From assembly GCA_027605045.1 (NCBI GenBank), contig JAQFWX010000085.1, forward strand, positions 1 through 64,000: DNA of 64,000 bases, written 5' to 3'. The notes beneath the pieces were generated by a model. It made no database searches. It was not told where the DNA came from and saw only the letters and a program-made list of their open reading frames with translations. The stretch is from Phallus indusiatus (Eukaryota; Basidiomycota; Agaricomycetes; Phallales; Phallaceae). The position numbers were made by a program, and so were the translations under genes. Shown one piece after another: positions 1 to 13,213 of this stretch (positions within the stretch are counted from its first letter, which is position 1; every line of letters starts with the position of its first letter).

Positions 1-3000
1 AACACAAGAAACAAGTTGTCAAGCTCTACGCAATTGTAAAATGGGCAAAGGACGCGAGAGATATACAACTATGCATGGTAATGTACCCTACTGTCTTTGA
101 TAATGTGTACGCCTTCATGTTTTTTTGTTTTCGCTCAGAACATTGTCTCGTTCCTTTTGGAAGTCAACAACCAATTTCATCAAGTCACAGATGCTCTCGA
201 AACCATCAAACTCAGTCTAGCCGTCGCAAAGTCCGTTTTCCTCTACTAGCCAATGCGATGGTGCTGATACCTTTTTGTCGTAGACTCCGAAACCACGATC
301 TCTTAACTTCGCTTGATGTTCTTACAACGGGAACATACCAACGTCTACCCACCGGAATAAAAGTAAATCCATAATTTAAATTTCGAAATTTCAAAAAAAA
401 AGCTAATTTCAAACTAACCAGCGCTCTTTTATTCCAAAACCTGAACTCTCCAAACACGACATCCTCCAAACACTAACCGAATACGATCATCTCATTCGAT
501 ACCGTCTCAAAGCGTTCGAAATTATTCCAATAGAAATGAGAAGATATCACGTCTGTGAGAACAAAGCCCGATCCATCCTCTGTCTCGTTTCCAAAAAAAA
601 ATAATCTGAGCTTTTATTTTTAGCTCAAGCTCAAGCGCATTTTCATGTTCCTGGTTTATTCCGCGTATCACTCTCACTAAGAGGTTCAGAAGCTCGAGAT
701 GCGTGGTTCCTCGTTAGCGTAGAATTCGACATTAAAATAGGGGACGACACCGGTGTTATAGGTACTGATTAAAAAAAAAATTCTTGATTTCTTGGTGCTT
801 ATTACTTTTTTGTTCTTTTTTCTAAGAATTTCCTCGAGTGCCGACTGGGATAACGAAACAATTCATAGTGGATGAAGCTGATACACGACTTGCGCTGTAT
901 TCGTTTGTGGAGGAGGAGAGTAGTATTGTTGCTGGTCAAACTCAGGCGGAACAAGCACAGGCTCAGACTCAGGCTCAGGGTGAAGGAGAACCGACTGTTG
1001 CTGAACAAGGAACAGAGAAGGAAAAGGAAAAAGAGAAGGAGGAGCAAGCTGCTCCTGCACCTCCCGCACCTCCTGTTGTTCCCGCTTTACCACCGGTTCT
1101 GAAGCTTCCTTCTCATGTTGTTGATGCTCCACTCGTACGATTGTATAATTTCTTGCGTGAGTATTCTTATAAGCGTTTTTTTTTTTCGCTTTTTTTAAAA
1201 AACAAATTGACGGTTTCTTTTCTGGGATTAGAGATGCTTTCACTTTCGTATCAATTGGAGATTTTACACTATCAAGCTCAAAGAATGCGATCTCTCGGTT
1301 GGAACGATTATTTAAAAGTGTCGTTTGCGAAGGATAGAAAGAGTTTGAGTGTTTCGTATTGGATGTGAGTTTGTCTGAGTCCGTGACCAAAAAGAAATAA
1401 TTTAAATTATAATTGAATTGGGAGCTAACAACTTTTTTTTTCCTTTTTGGGTAGACGCACACCTCCTGCAGCTAGAAATTTAAATCAACAACAACAGCAG
1501 ATTAGAGCAGCAGCAGCGGGAGGAGCAGGGAAAATTCCACTTTTGGGGGGTACGATTGTTATCGCTATTGAAGAGATGGGAGTTTCGCCCGATCCGAATG
1601 CGAATAATACGAGTGCGAGTGCGAGTGCTAAATCAAAGTTGGGTGTTGGGTCTGCTTCTGCAGGTGGAGGATTAAATCGGACGGCGTCTGGATCTGGATC
1701 TGGATTGGCGTTTGGATCTGGTGGTGGGTCTGGCGGTGCGGGAGCGCCGAGAGGATCAGGATCTCAAAGCCAGAGTCAAAGCCAAAGTCAAAGCCAAAGT
1801 CAAAGTCAGAGTCAGAATCAGACTTTGTTAGGGACACCAGGTCCTATGACGGCGACGGCGATTGGATCACCAGCTCCGGTACCAGGCTTGGGATATTCGG
1901 CTGGTGTTGGTGTCAATACCGGGGCAGGTACGGGTACGGGTACGGGAACGACGGGGGCAGCGGTGGTGCAACATCCGCATGGACGATCGCATGTTGAGAG
2001 GGTGTTGCATGAGTTGAGTGTGTTGGGGAAAATGAGGAGAAGAACTTTTGCTGCCGCCTCCGCCGCAAACGCAACCGCGAATGCGAGCTCAAATCCAGTT
2101 CCGAATGTGAAAGAGAAGGAGAAAGAGAGAGAGAAAGATAATGTATCGTCCCCTCGTCCGAGGAAAGATTCGATACGTGCTGGAACACCCCGTATGCGAA
2201 GAGAAGATTCGGCGTCTACACCTCGTCCTTCAACTGCGTCCGGACCTTCTGGTGCAGGAGGTGCAAGTCAGTCGACACAACCGCAGTTTCCGACTCAGTC
2301 TTCTTTTATATCAACAATCTCAGGCTCGGGCTCGGGCTCAGGTTCGGGGTTAGCGTCGACTTCGACGACGTTGGCTCCACAGTTATCAGACGACGTAGAG
2401 AGACTTTGGTTATCTGTTAGATGGACGCCTGAACCTTGTGCTTTTGGATTTTTGACGAATCCTGTTGAGTGGGTTTGTAAAGTTGATGTTGTAAGTTTTT
2501 CTATGTATTCCCAATTCCGTCGCTGCGACTTGTTTATCTATTTTTTTGCAAGGATGCGTCGGATCTGGATTTTCAAGCTCTATTGATGAAAGTTCTTCGA
2601 AGACATTCAGAAGCTGTTTTAAAAGTGTTGAGAAAACAGCTTGTTGAAGGGCCCCATCGGAATGTGTTTAGTGAAGATGAAGTCGTATTAGGAACTGAAC
2701 GTAAGCTTTTTCTCTTTTCCCAAAACAAAACAAAACAAACATTGATTTTTCTAACAGGCGATTCAACACCAACTCTTTCAATGCATTTATGCGCCTCCGA
2801 ACAAATGATCGTCACAATTGACCCACGAACTGGAAAATTCAGTCTTCGCGATATGGGCGATTTAGCATCTGCGGGGCGTGGACCTCGGTTTGCGTATTTC
2901 TCGGAACGGATAAATGAGAATCCGGTTGTTATGTTGAATGCTGTTGTTTCGTTGAGATATATCGTTAGTGGTTTTTTTCTTTCAAGTGTGGGGAGGTGGA

Positions 3001-5693
3001 AAAAATTTGTTTTTATTTAATTTAATTTTTTTGTTTTTCTATAGACAATTGTGGAGAATGTGGAGCAGAAGGCTACTGCACTTGGGTTACAGACGGCTCG
3101 AAGCAAAGGACTATCTCGCGAAGGTACGTTATTACCATACACCGAGTCCATAGAAGGGGCACCTTTTAATTTCATTGTTTTTTTTCAGAAATGGCCAAAT
3201 TCGGCTCCTCAGCACATGCATTTCTATTCATCCAACTACACCACTTCAAATCACATTATCTCGTTCTCATCGTTGCCGAAGAAGATTTTAAATATGCGCT
3301 TGTGTCGCTTAAAGAAGCTTCGAATGTTGGGATTGTTTATGTGGATGATATTGCGTGGTTGGATGTGAGGCGTGTTAGAGGACATGTTAGGATTGGTGTT
3401 ATTGCGAAGGAGGATGATGCTTCTGGCGCTGGTTCTGGTGCTGGTGCTAATGGAAGTGCGGGGGTTGGGGGTGCAGGGGTTGGGGTTGGGATGAAGAGGA
3501 AGGCGAATGAGGAGATTGGGAGGGACGTGAAAGAGAAGAGGTTTGATTTTTCTTTCTTTTCTATGTGGGTTATGAGATTGTGCTGAAACATTTTTTTCAC
3601 ACAGTTTTGATCTGAAATCTCCTGTTATCAAGGAGTTGTACGCTTATTGCTGGTATGTTCTTTTTTCTCTCTCAAAATTATAACTCGCCCTCAATCAATA
3701 TCACAGCGCGCGCGTCGCATACAAGAACGTGGAATGGCAGCTCAAAACTCGCGGTATACCGTACACAATAGTTCCTCCATCGTTACTAGCAACACGAACG
3801 CCTACAAACGCAACCACCGGTACGGGAGGCATAAGCATAGGCGTAGGCGTAGGAGGATCAGGAGCGGGTGGTCTCGGCCTTGGAATGACGAATCAGGTAC
3901 CGCATAGTGCAACTGCAAATGGCGGCGTTCAAAGTGGAAACCAGGGACAAGGCCAAGCTCAAGGACAAAATCAACAACAGCAACAACAGCAACAGGCAGA
4001 TCTTGCGCGCGCTATTCATTCGTCCCTTGCTTCTTCTGTACCGGCGTTGTGCGTTCAGTCTAAAGATATTTTGTCCGGTGTTCCTGCTGCGGAAGCGGCT
4101 ATGCGGAATATTCGGATTGTTTGTATTAATTGGTGGTCTACGGAGAGAAAGTGCCAGGTAAAGCAAAAAAATATATTCCGACAGGAAAAAAAATTTGCAT
4201 GTTAATGATTTTTTTTTTTTGTGCGTGTGGGTAGGTTGTGACGTGTGTTCAGCTGAAATATGTTCAACCCCCCGTTGGCGTTGACAAAGCTTCTGCTGCA
4301 ACGACTGTTATTCGACCTTCGAAAAGCGTCATGTATGACACGCGCGAAGCTATCGTTTCGTTTTTGTCTGATGATGTTGAGTCTTGCGTTGATGAATTTT
4401 TGGATGGGTGGGCTAGAGTGTCGACTATTGTTGTTATAGCCCGAGAAGGTACGCGTGATAAATGAATTCTGGGCATCCTGGGTCATTTTCAATTTTGTTG
4501 ACTATCTCTGTCTCTTTTTCTTTAGTGTCACAAATGGCGAAAGCGAAAAAGTGGAATGATGTTCGGCTTTTGTCGTTTGATTTGCAAACTGTCGAGTTTA
4601 CTTATATGACTGTATGTTCTTTTTTTTTTGGTTTTTGGTTTCTGTCTATTTTGGCATTAACAATCGACATTTTTTGTTTTTCTTTTCTTACCAGGGCTAT
4701 GCATTATCCATCAGTTGTACACACCATCAACAAGCAACAGGCGGATCATACATTTTACAATTTTCAAGGGTTCTGGAGAACGGAACGTCATCAGACGATG
4801 TTTCGAACTCACGGAGACGTGCGCGCGGAGTGACGCTCCACGATGAAGCTGCACCTTTCCTCAGACCATTACTGAGCAACGGAAGACTAGCACAGTCGTT
4901 GACGGAGATTGTGGGGATGCTCCGAGATACTTTGCCTATGGCGCTTGAACTTGAGAAGTTGACACGTTGGAGGAGACGGAGGAAGAAGGACCGCGAAGGT
5001 GATGGGGATAGTGATGGAGATGGCGATGGAGATGATGCTATGGATATAGATTGGGATCCGCCGAATAGTGATCTGGGAAGTGATATCGGAGCTGAGTTTC
5101 GTGGGATCGGTGTAGATGTTTATCCGAAAGCGTTTGCGTGGTATAGAGTCTTGTTCGGTGATTTAAGGTTTGTTTTCCTTTTCTTTTCTAGAAAATGAGT
5201 TTGGCGACGGTGATTTTGGCTCATTATATTTTGTTGTAGACATGCTTTGGATTTCCGGTTAATGACTTCAAAGCGCGTTATCATCATGGATGCGTCGCAG
5301 TCGCTCTTTGATCCCTCATCTTCACAAGCCAAATTAACAACAACATCAACTTCTTCGTCACCTCGTAAAAATAAAGAGACGGAGACCACAACCACTGTTC
5401 CAACAACTTCGTCTTCTATTGATCCACATACAATAGGCACTTTAGAGGCAATACCGGACTTCAAGAACATTCTTACTCAAGTCGCTCAAAATGCACGCGC
5501 CGAGGGATGGCCTGAGTCTCTCAATCCGTATGGTATTGCTCTCGTTGACAACGGTGTCGTGTGCAGCTCGAATGCGGCTGGTAAAGTTGGTCTTTCGGTG
5601 TTTAGGAAGGTGTGTGAGAAGCTGGGGGTTGGTATTGGAGGTTGTGGGGGTCGCGTGAAGCTCGAAGATGATTTGGAAAACCGGACGTTATAG
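1..5693 (+). CDS. med14: Mediator complex subunit 14 (Med14/Rgr1), 5'-truncated
   Basis: Med14 is the scaffold subunit of Mediator, joining its head, middle and tail modules in RNA polymerase II transcription. The reading frame is open at base 1, so the start lies outside the window. Recognisable pieces are joined by short GT-AG introns: exons 1-77 and 139-230 read HKKQVVKLYAIVKWAKD, then a helix ending in ALETIKLSLAVAK. The next exon (about 284-363) gives the family signature DVLTTGTYQRLPTGIK. Further exons read GLFRVSLSLRGSEARDAW and VEFDIKIGDDTG, as expected of Med14. The frame continues through about 15-20 exons to the TAG at 5691-5693. Odd features are very long low-complexity inserts rich in Gly, Ser, Ala, Gln and Thr (about 930-1080, 1480-2380, 3410-3520 and 3790-3990), absent from the compact family core. 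Exon limits are approximate. No other family fits the N-terminal signature. Confidence 0.9.
1763..1825 (+). repeat. Short tandem repeat coding Ser-Gln
   Basis: A run of imperfect 6-bp units (cagagt / caaagc / caaagt) inside the large med14 exon encodes about ten consecutive Ser-Gln dipeptides. It sits among other simple coding repeats: glycine-serine around 1688-1760, Gly-Thr (acgggt units) around 1925-1950, and Gly-Ser again around 2322-2350. These are probably length-variable microsatellites in a disordered linker. Confidence 0.85.
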
Positions 5694-6970
5694 TTTTTGG
5701 TTTTTTATTTGCTCTTGGTGGGATGGGGATGTACATATCTCATTAGGGGTGCCATTGTATACATGATGAGCCGTTCGCTGCATATAATACGTCGTCCGAG
5801 ATAAGGGAGGCATATGAATTTTAGCATATACACCTCTACTATTTATGTTTACATCTCGTCCCCCGAACATGACTTGGTCTCCTGAGCAATCTTCTGGAGA
5901 AGATTCGGTACAAGTTGAAAGCTTACATGGCATGGCTATGCAGTTCTCCTACATGTGTTTAAGAGCGGTACTTATTTATCTTTTTGGTTCACTAAAAGCC
6001 ATCTGTTGAAGTTCCGGATATAAATACATTTTTCGAGACCTTGTTTTTTTTTTCTCACACGCTTATTTGACACACGACGAACGTTGCAATATTGTGAATC
6101 TGGATAACATCATCACTTTAATTTTCATTGGATCACATCTCTCCCTAAGTGCTCAGAACGATGGTAGTGAGTTGGTTTACCAATAGTACATGGAAACCCG
6201 GTCTCGGTTGACAAAATAAGCTTTCTCGCCTCAACGTAAGCTTTTTATGTCCAGTATCAATGGAATTATGACATTCCGGCTTAGACGCCTCTGGGGAACT
6301 AGAGCTTTATCAGCTAATACGCACGCACACAAGCACCTTCAGTATTGCAGGGCCGGATCGTCTCATCGCCGAACCTAGATCTATATAAATCCAAGCTAAT
6401 GATCCATGTACTGAATGCGAGGTGTGTTGTTGGACAAACTACATTGTTCGACGCATCATGATATCGCGGACGTTCAATTTGAGGTGCCCAGATCAGTTGA
6501 CACTGGGTAAATCGCCAAGCGGTACCAACTCACTGCCCAATTGAAAGGCCATACAAATCGTAACAAATGATCTCCCGGATCATCACATCAGCTTCCAACG
6601 TGGCATCGGCTGTGTGTGCCCGAAACACGACTCATCTTCGCTCAAACTCGAAATCTAAACAAGGTGAAGAATGCGTTCGATATCTATTGATATTTACTTC
6701 TCCACAGCACAAGCCCTTCAACAAATGATGGTAGAAACAGGGCTTTAGGAGGCTTTACGCCGTAATTTAGATGAGTTCGACCTTCCCAATTACAGTTCCG
6801 ACAGGACATCGGGGGCCGGGTCTTGGAGCATTATAAATCTAACCCTAAACGCCAGGAAAGGTTCACGTATTTTTCGTGTTTCCTCATGTTCACACAATAC
6901 GCTCGTTCGTATTTGACAGCTTCAAATTAATCAGCGTACTCTTTCTTACTCCAATCATTTGATGATATAT
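5694..6970. other. Intergenic region with no recognisable gene
   Basis: The stretch between med14 and the first DUF6533 gene contains only short ORFs without recognisable motifs, conserved splice pattern or family resemblance. I see no tRNA, repeat array or transposon end. It would hold the med14 terminator and the promoter of the downstream gene. A TATA-like run (gatatatatgagg) directly overlaps the proposed start at 6971, so it is not useful as a promoter call. Confidence 0.6.
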
Positions 6971-8562
6971 ATGAGGTTCCAAGCTGAGGCGACTGTCCAA
7001 GGGCTTACAACATGCGCTTCTCTTGTTACGGCTAATAGGCTTGATGTGGTATGTCGTTGAAATCTTTGGCTGTTAATTTCATCACTCACTAATTCAATTA
7101 ATTCATTAGTCTTTCGACTGTATGTTTGACATCATGTGTATTTCGATCTGTTGGCTTAATATCTAACAACAAAATCAGTAGCCAGCTATAGTTTACTGGT
7201 ATGTAATTCAGCATCATTTGAGCTAAATACATCTCATTTACTGGACCAGGTATATGACTACCTCCACCTCTTCAGTCAGGAGAAGGCCTTGATCTGGCCA
7301 ACTTCATGGAACCTTGTAAAGTTCCTCTTTATCATCAATAGATATATCCCCTTCTTCAACGGCTCGTTGCTCATTTATCGTATGTGTCGTGTCATAACCA
7401 TTATTCTCGAAGGCAGCTAACCGATTATACAGTAAATACCAACGCTCAGGTTATACCATTCAGGAGCTATAGTATTCTACACGAAGTAGATGGACGTGAG
7501 TTTATATATAATCAATTAACTGTATAAGTATTTCCTCATATGGTTCTTTTTAAGTCCTCATTTATGGTGGTATCCTCGTGGCTGAAGGTTCGCAAACGAT
7601 GATATGATTGTCTTCGGTAGATTCATACGCTAAAACGGATTATTTATGTAAAGTCATCGTTTTATTCCGCACATGGGCCCTGTTCGGCTGTAAACGTCCA
7701 ATTGGACTAGCCATGTTGATTATTGGACTGGGTCTCACTTCCGCCGGAGTCTACTTTCTATTTACTGCGGTTCGACCTGCAAATAGTGCCAAGACATATT
7801 GTGATTTAGGTCGCAGCCAAGATTTTGAAGGTGATAAACGACTGTTCGTGGATTATATATTTTTGATCGTTCATGAGACAGGCAAGTAAATTTATTATGT
7901 ATATGAAGTTTATACTCACGTTTGATATCTGATTAGTTCTGCTGGGGCTGACTGTATATAAATGTTTCCAGTTGTGTAAGTAGTGCTATTGTCCGGGTTT
8001 CGTTGTCGCTGAGATTATCTCAAGTAAGAAGAAAAAAGTCTACCTTCATTCTAAGTTTGTTCAGAGACGGTATGTGTCAGAAAGGTCTCAAGTCCAACCA
8101 CAGCTGATTACTCGTCTAGGCATTTTGTACTACACCTTTATGCTCGGTAGGTGTCCGTACTACAATCGTCTTTCGAAAGAATTTTAATGTTTTTTAGCTG
8201 CTACTATTGCCAACGTCTGTTATATAAAAATCGTAATGAGGATCTTTCTTCTGTTGTTGTACGATGATGCTGACTGGAACAATCAGTTTGGCGAAACGGG
8301 ACGGTTTATTCTGTGAGCAAATCCCTATGATTCATTGTTACGTGCTAATAGACATACGTGTAGCTTTCAGCATGTTTTGCACTCGGTCTTTGCAACGCGA
8401 ATATTGCTGAATCTTAGAGCTGCCGCTCAGAAAGACTCGGAAGATTTAGTATCAAGCGACCTCTCGGATACTGCATCCAATCCACGTGGGTTTCTATCGA
8501 CCATCGTCATTGGTGTGGGCACATGGGTTCAGTTGAAAGATCCGCCGAACCTACCCCGATGA
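6971..8562 (+). CDS. DUF6533-family multi-pass membrane protein, copy 1
   Basis: This belongs to a basidiomycete-expanded family of seven-helix-like membrane proteins of unknown function, with DUF6533 at the N-terminus. Small exons reconstruct the signature: 6971-7048, a 10-nt microexon 7110-7119, a 20-nt exon 7179-7198 and 7250-7379. Together they read SFDLASYSLLVYDYL, then an ALIWPTSWNLVKFLF stretch and NRYIPFFNGSLLIYR. A later exon near 7610-7885 gives two hydrophobic helices around VIVLFRTWALFGC and LAMLIIGLGLTSAGVYFLF. The C-terminal exon ends at 8560-8562. The ATG at 6971 keeps an open frame into the microexon. The exon near 7432-7495 aligns poorly with copy 2, so the middle of the model is uncertain, and pseudogenisation there is possible. 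The next gene is a tandem paralogue. Confidence 0.7.
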
Positions 8563-9663
8563 TTGCGATGCTCAACTGTTAGAGCTCTGGTTTGTTAAAA
8601 TGCTGTATCCATATTATTTTTATACGTCATGTATTTGTTATTTTGGTATTGAACACAATTTTTCATTTCTTAATATCCCTATCAGCATAGCAATAATAAC
8701 AATATGATATTTCTGTCACTTATGACGACAACATTTTGGCACAAAGCAAACAAGAAGGGCAAACTCGCGAAGGCGGCGGCTGGAGCGCTGGAGACTCAGT
8801 ATCTTTGATTGGCAAACTCCGAACAACGCTTATTAAGCGAGAACAGCCGTCAACGTTTCAACCTACACTATCATCTCAAGCTGTGAATAGCTGTGAATTA
8901 GGCTGTGGTTCGACTTACAAAGGACGCCACTTCGTTAAAAATACAATACAAGGGGCGATGGAATCAGGTTGCCATCAGGAGATCAAATGGGCGAATTGTT
9001 CGAACTACAGCCCCTTCTGACGGTTATTCGCTTCCAATACAACGTACAGGTACAAGGACTTGGACGAGTTATTTTACGTATGTATACCTCATGGAGAGCC
9101 ATGCGTCAATCTCTCTAGGTCACTCATGTACAATCGAATCAAAGAATACATGTCGTGGACTCACCTCACTTGACGAGTCTTGGAGTTTCCTTCGTTATGG
9201 TTTATACTGACTCCGGAGCCTGGAATGCCATGGAAAGCCACAGGTACCACCAGTGAAATTAGAATCCGTGGTATTCTTGAATTTGCTTTGCTACTATTTG
9301 CTTCCTTTTTTGATGGATATCAAAAAAGTATTTTACGTGTTTTTCCTGACACTGAAAGACCCACTTACATACGCAAGTTAATCTTACGCTGAGGTGGGTT
9401 GTATAGTTTCATGGGCTTTCTTCTTTTCCTGATCTTCCTGATAAACCAACCCAAGCGATCCCTCACCAAATCTTGTAACATTTGCACGGACACCTACACC
9501 GTGTCTGGGTTGAGATTTAAAAGATTCCTCCGCAGCGACGGTTGTGATCAAGCTTTATTTAGTGCCAAACCAGACCTGTGCGAAACTCAGCTTTTCTCGC
9601 TGGTTTATAACATATACGATTTCAGATCTTCCTGTTAATCCTCTTTTCTTCTTAGTAGTTTTG
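8563..9663. other. Spacer between the two DUF6533 copies
   Basis: This 1.1-kb stretch has several overlapping short ORFs on the plus strand (for example 8905-9210 and 9399-9638). None has recognisable motifs, conserved splice structure or a family signature. I read it as the 3' flank of copy 1 plus the promoter of copy 2. Confidence 0.5.
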
Positions 9664-11371
9664 ATGGAATATTTGAATGAAAGTGTTGTACTCCATTTAA
9701 TACATCGTGTGTGGGAAAGCCACCTCGATACTGTAAGTTTAGTGTTCCTCCCTTTTCCGACGAAGTAACTGAACGTTCTTATCTAGTTATTTGATGGTAT
9801 GCATACGCCATTCAGCTTATAGTACCCACATCATGGACTAATGCACAATTGTAGTAGCAGGATACTGTCTGCTAGTGAGTGGTCTTTCCACATTTGCGTT
9901 AAGCTTTGTCTAACAACTTGGGTCTCCAGGTCTATGATTACCTTCTGAATCTTAACAATGAGATGACTCTCATATGGCCCACTCCTTTCAATATTGGCAA
10001 AGTCCTATACCTGTTAGTTAGATATATCCCGTTCATTGATGGAGCGCTTTTACTACACGGTAAGGATTGTGTTCGGAAATTTATTACCAATTCAAATGTA
10101 ATTTTTATTCGTGTCCAGTACATATAAATTCACGTGGCGGGACTGCTAATTTTTGCCAGATCTTATATTATCTATATTCATGTAAGTTGTATTTCATCAT
10201 CTCCTGCACTACACCACTAAGAGGCAATCAACTGCATAGCTTTAATCTATCTGACTATGTTACTGTCTGAAGGTTGGTTTACGGACATCGCGTTTTTGAC
10301 TTTTTATGCGAAACTAATACATTCTCTAGCAATTATCTTATTCAGAACTTGCGCACTCATAAGACGTACCCGCCGCGGTTACCTTCTCATATGGATATTG
10401 TGTATTTTCTCTATCGGTATTGTAGGCATTGCAATTCATTCTTTGTATGAAAATGACATACCTCCTAAATGTCAGTATTTGAACATCAGTTTCGTGATAT
10501 CAAAACTGACACTTTTTTACAACCTTAGATATTCCGTCTGAGACGTCTTGGCTTTCAATCCATTATAACTGTGTGCTAAAACAATATCGTGGCTTAGCTG
10601 ACAATTTTGTAAACTATATCATACTGGTTTGTTACGAAACTAGTTGAGTCTTACACTTGGCATGCGATTGAAAGTACTAACGCATAACATATTCAAGTTA
10701 TGTTCCTGTTCATGTTATATCATTGTTTAAAACTCAGTGAGCATCCTATTTAACTCCTGAAATACCCTGTGTTGACTTTTATCTTCTCTTCTCAGAGAAG
10801 CATAATAATAATTCTCGATTAATCACGACGTTATTACGGGATGGTGAGTTCTGGCTTGTCCTAGAACTAAAAGTTGCTTAATCCAGAATTGAAGGGGTTG
10901 TATACTATCTATACCTTTTAAGTATGTTTCACCATGATTATATTAGGTCATTTGAATCTCAAGGAACCAAAAGCTATCTCGATCATTAACGTCTGCTTCA
11001 TCAAACTTGCAAGTCGATGTCATTCTCTCAGTTTTAGCATTATATCTGACTCCGAAAGTATACAGTTACACGCCCCGACGAGACTTAACCTGTCAGGCTC
11101 TTTTTGACCGTGCAAATTAACTCACATAAGCTCATACTTTCTTAGGTTTCAACAGAATCTGCATTCTAATTTCACAACGCGCATTTTGATTAACCTTCGA
11201 ATAGCCGTGCAACGTGAGAGTGAGCTCAGCATGCAGTGCACTAATATCACTTCCTCGAGAGAAGGTACTGGATACCTTACGAGCGTGATCATTGGAGCCG
11301 AGACTTGGTTTCGGTCGCACGATGATAGTCTTCATCCGGATGAGCAGTTCCACCGAGTTGACTCACTTTAA
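9664..11371 (+). CDS. DUF6533-family multi-pass membrane protein, copy 2
   Basis: This is a tandem paralogue of the preceding gene, with the same exon layout: first exon 9664-9732, a 10-nt microexon 9787-9796, a 20-nt exon 9855-9874 and a 130-nt exon 9930-10059. The joined frame reads LFDVAGYCLLVYDYLLN, then MTLIWPTPFNIGKVLYLL and RYIPFIDGALLLH, the DUF6533 signature. A downstream exon near 10290-10470 encodes hydrophobic helices (AIILFRTCALIRRT, LLIWILCIFSIGIVGIAI), matching copy 1's FRTWALFG helix. The last exon (from about 11159) ends in VIIGAETWFRSHDDSLHPDEQF, like the end of copy 1 (TIVIGVGTWVQ). Exons between 10470 and 11159 are unclear by eye, so the gene could be intact or decayed. 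Function is unknown; a membrane receptor-like role has been speculated for the family, but nothing here shows it. Confidence 0.62.
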
Positions 11372-11566
11372 TTATTGCTTGGTAACATTAATAATATGCG
11401 TTGTATCTCAATTACTATAATAGACATGTGTATCGATTGTGTGTTCTTCTAAAACTGACGACGAAATAAATGAGGAGAATACAAGAGTAAACTGCCAACG
11501 GATAAGTAAAATACGGGAAAAATAATAATAATAGCCAAAATACTCCAATCAAGAATCGAAACCTTC

Positions 11567-13213
11567 TCATCTCGGAACTGATCGCGCCTTCTTTTTACTT
11601 TGATGACTACCGTTACCTCGAGACCGTGTCAAACTACGCGCCCTTCTACGTTTCAAAGCATCAGCACCATCCTCCGAATCCTCCTTAACATCCTGAATCT
11701 TTGTATACAAACTTCGCTTTTCTGATTTCTTACTCGAGCCCTTTGACAATCTCGCAGCGTTGAATTCGAAATGAAATGGAGACGTTAGCGAAACGTCTGG
11801 TAGCGTGGGACTATCAGGTCTTGGAGTGAAGCGCGGGGGGATTGGCTCTGAGTTTAAAGACAATATCGCACTCCCCCTGGTGTCGGAAGTGAAGGTAGAT
11901 GGTCTCGTAGAATGAATATATGTCGATACGTCAGAATGTCGTTTAATATGTTTCGTGGTGTCCGAATAAGCGATAAGAGAAGGGTTACTCCGATGGATGG
12001 GGGATTGTACTACCGGTACTGAGCTTGTCTCGCTTGATTGACCTGGCTGATCTGGAACAATTGGGCGCACTGTTTCTTCAGTGTGGTTGAGGTTCGATAT
12101 GCTGTGTTGAGGTGAAACGGGTGTGGTATATGGGGGTTCTGGGATCACGATCGATACCACGGATTTGTTTTTTGACATGGACGAAGGTGATATCAGAGAA
12201 ATGGTTGATGGTGGTAAAGGTATTCCACAGGCAATCTCTAAATCCATGTCTCGCTGACTCAAACGTCGGGAAGACATTCTACGAGATGCTATAGTCGAAC
12301 GTGGAGAAAGCATGAGATAATCTTTAGGCGGCGGACATGGGGTTCTTCTCATGATGCGCAAATTATAAAGGTATAGGCATAAAGTGGTTATCAACCCCGT
12401 AAGGACAACTGCTGCGAAAGCGTATGCGATTACACTTCCTCCTTCAAGTGCGGGTCTAATGTCGTTGATTCAAACCAAAAGACAAAAGTTTACGATGAAT
12501 TTGACGTACGGGCGTGAAGACTTAACAACAGAAGTCAACGTAGACTCGCATTTAACGGAGTCAGTTCCGCCAACAGTCAATAAAGACGACGTAACCGCCT
12601 GTGATGTACCATTCTCTTGATAGACAATGACTACCCGGGATAAACTCGTGAGTTCGGAAATACGGATAAAGCCGGTTTTGAAATCAGTGGTTATATGTCT
12701 GATGTTCCTTGGTCGTTCACCAGGACTGAAAAGGAGAGTGCGAGGTGGATCACTGGGAGGATTAAATGATAATAATACGCTAGGGCATTCGGATGGTTCA
12801 ACAGTGGGTGTGGCTTGAAATTGGGAAGGTTGCTGAGATTGAGGAGGAAGACAAGAAGTATTGGTTGAATTTTGGGCAACGAGCACGGTAGACGATGCAC
12901 CGACACCCTTTCCCTGTGAATCAACTACGCCCAGGATGTAAGGCGAAGAGGCGGATAGCGGAAAATCGAGGACTGTAGAACCAGATGAAGTAGTGGTATT
13001 CCAATTGGGAATTTGCCGTATGGTTGCCGTGTTATTGAAAGGAAGTATGTATAAATAAAAGGGAAACTGAAACTGTTCCACAGAATCAGCGGGTCGGGTC
13101 CAAGTTACCTTCACATTTCCGCATTGCTGAGAGTCACTGAATCCGAGAGTGAACGCACGACTGATTAGCCCGAAACTGAGCAAAAGCAAAGCGCGATATA
13201 TCGAGTGAACCAT
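11567..13213 (-). CDS. Signal-peptide, single-pass membrane protein, function unknown
   Basis: Two exons (12510-13213 and 11567-12455) joined over a GT-AG intron give about 530 residues. The N-terminus is a classic signal peptide (MVHSIYRALLLLSFGLISRA). Next comes an extracellular part of about 215 residues with Asn-X-Ser/Thr sites and several cysteines, beginning with the CGNVKVTWTR motif common in agaricomycete wall-facing membrane proteins. The start of exon 2 provides one membrane helix (around AYAFAAVVLTGLITTLCLYLY). It is followed by basic residues (NLRIMRR) and a cytoplasmic tail of about 260 residues rich in Ser, Pro and Arg. The layout suggests a type I cell-surface protein, possibly a wall sensor, but no catalytic domain is seen. 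The upstream region is shared divergently with the U2AF gene across about 1 kb. Confidence 0.75.

Noticed and set aside
863..1462. 199-residue minus-strand ORF opposite the med14 coding exons
   Set aside because: It is a shadow of low-complexity med14 coding sequence and crosses its introns; no motif of its own.
1763..1825. CRISPR-like short repeats
   Set aside because: They are in-frame coding microsatellites without spacers, in a eukaryotic gene.
8736..9210. Two overlapping plus-strand ORFs between the DUF6533 copies
   Set aside because: No recognised motif, no matching splice sites to neighbours and no hydrophobic segments typical of the family.
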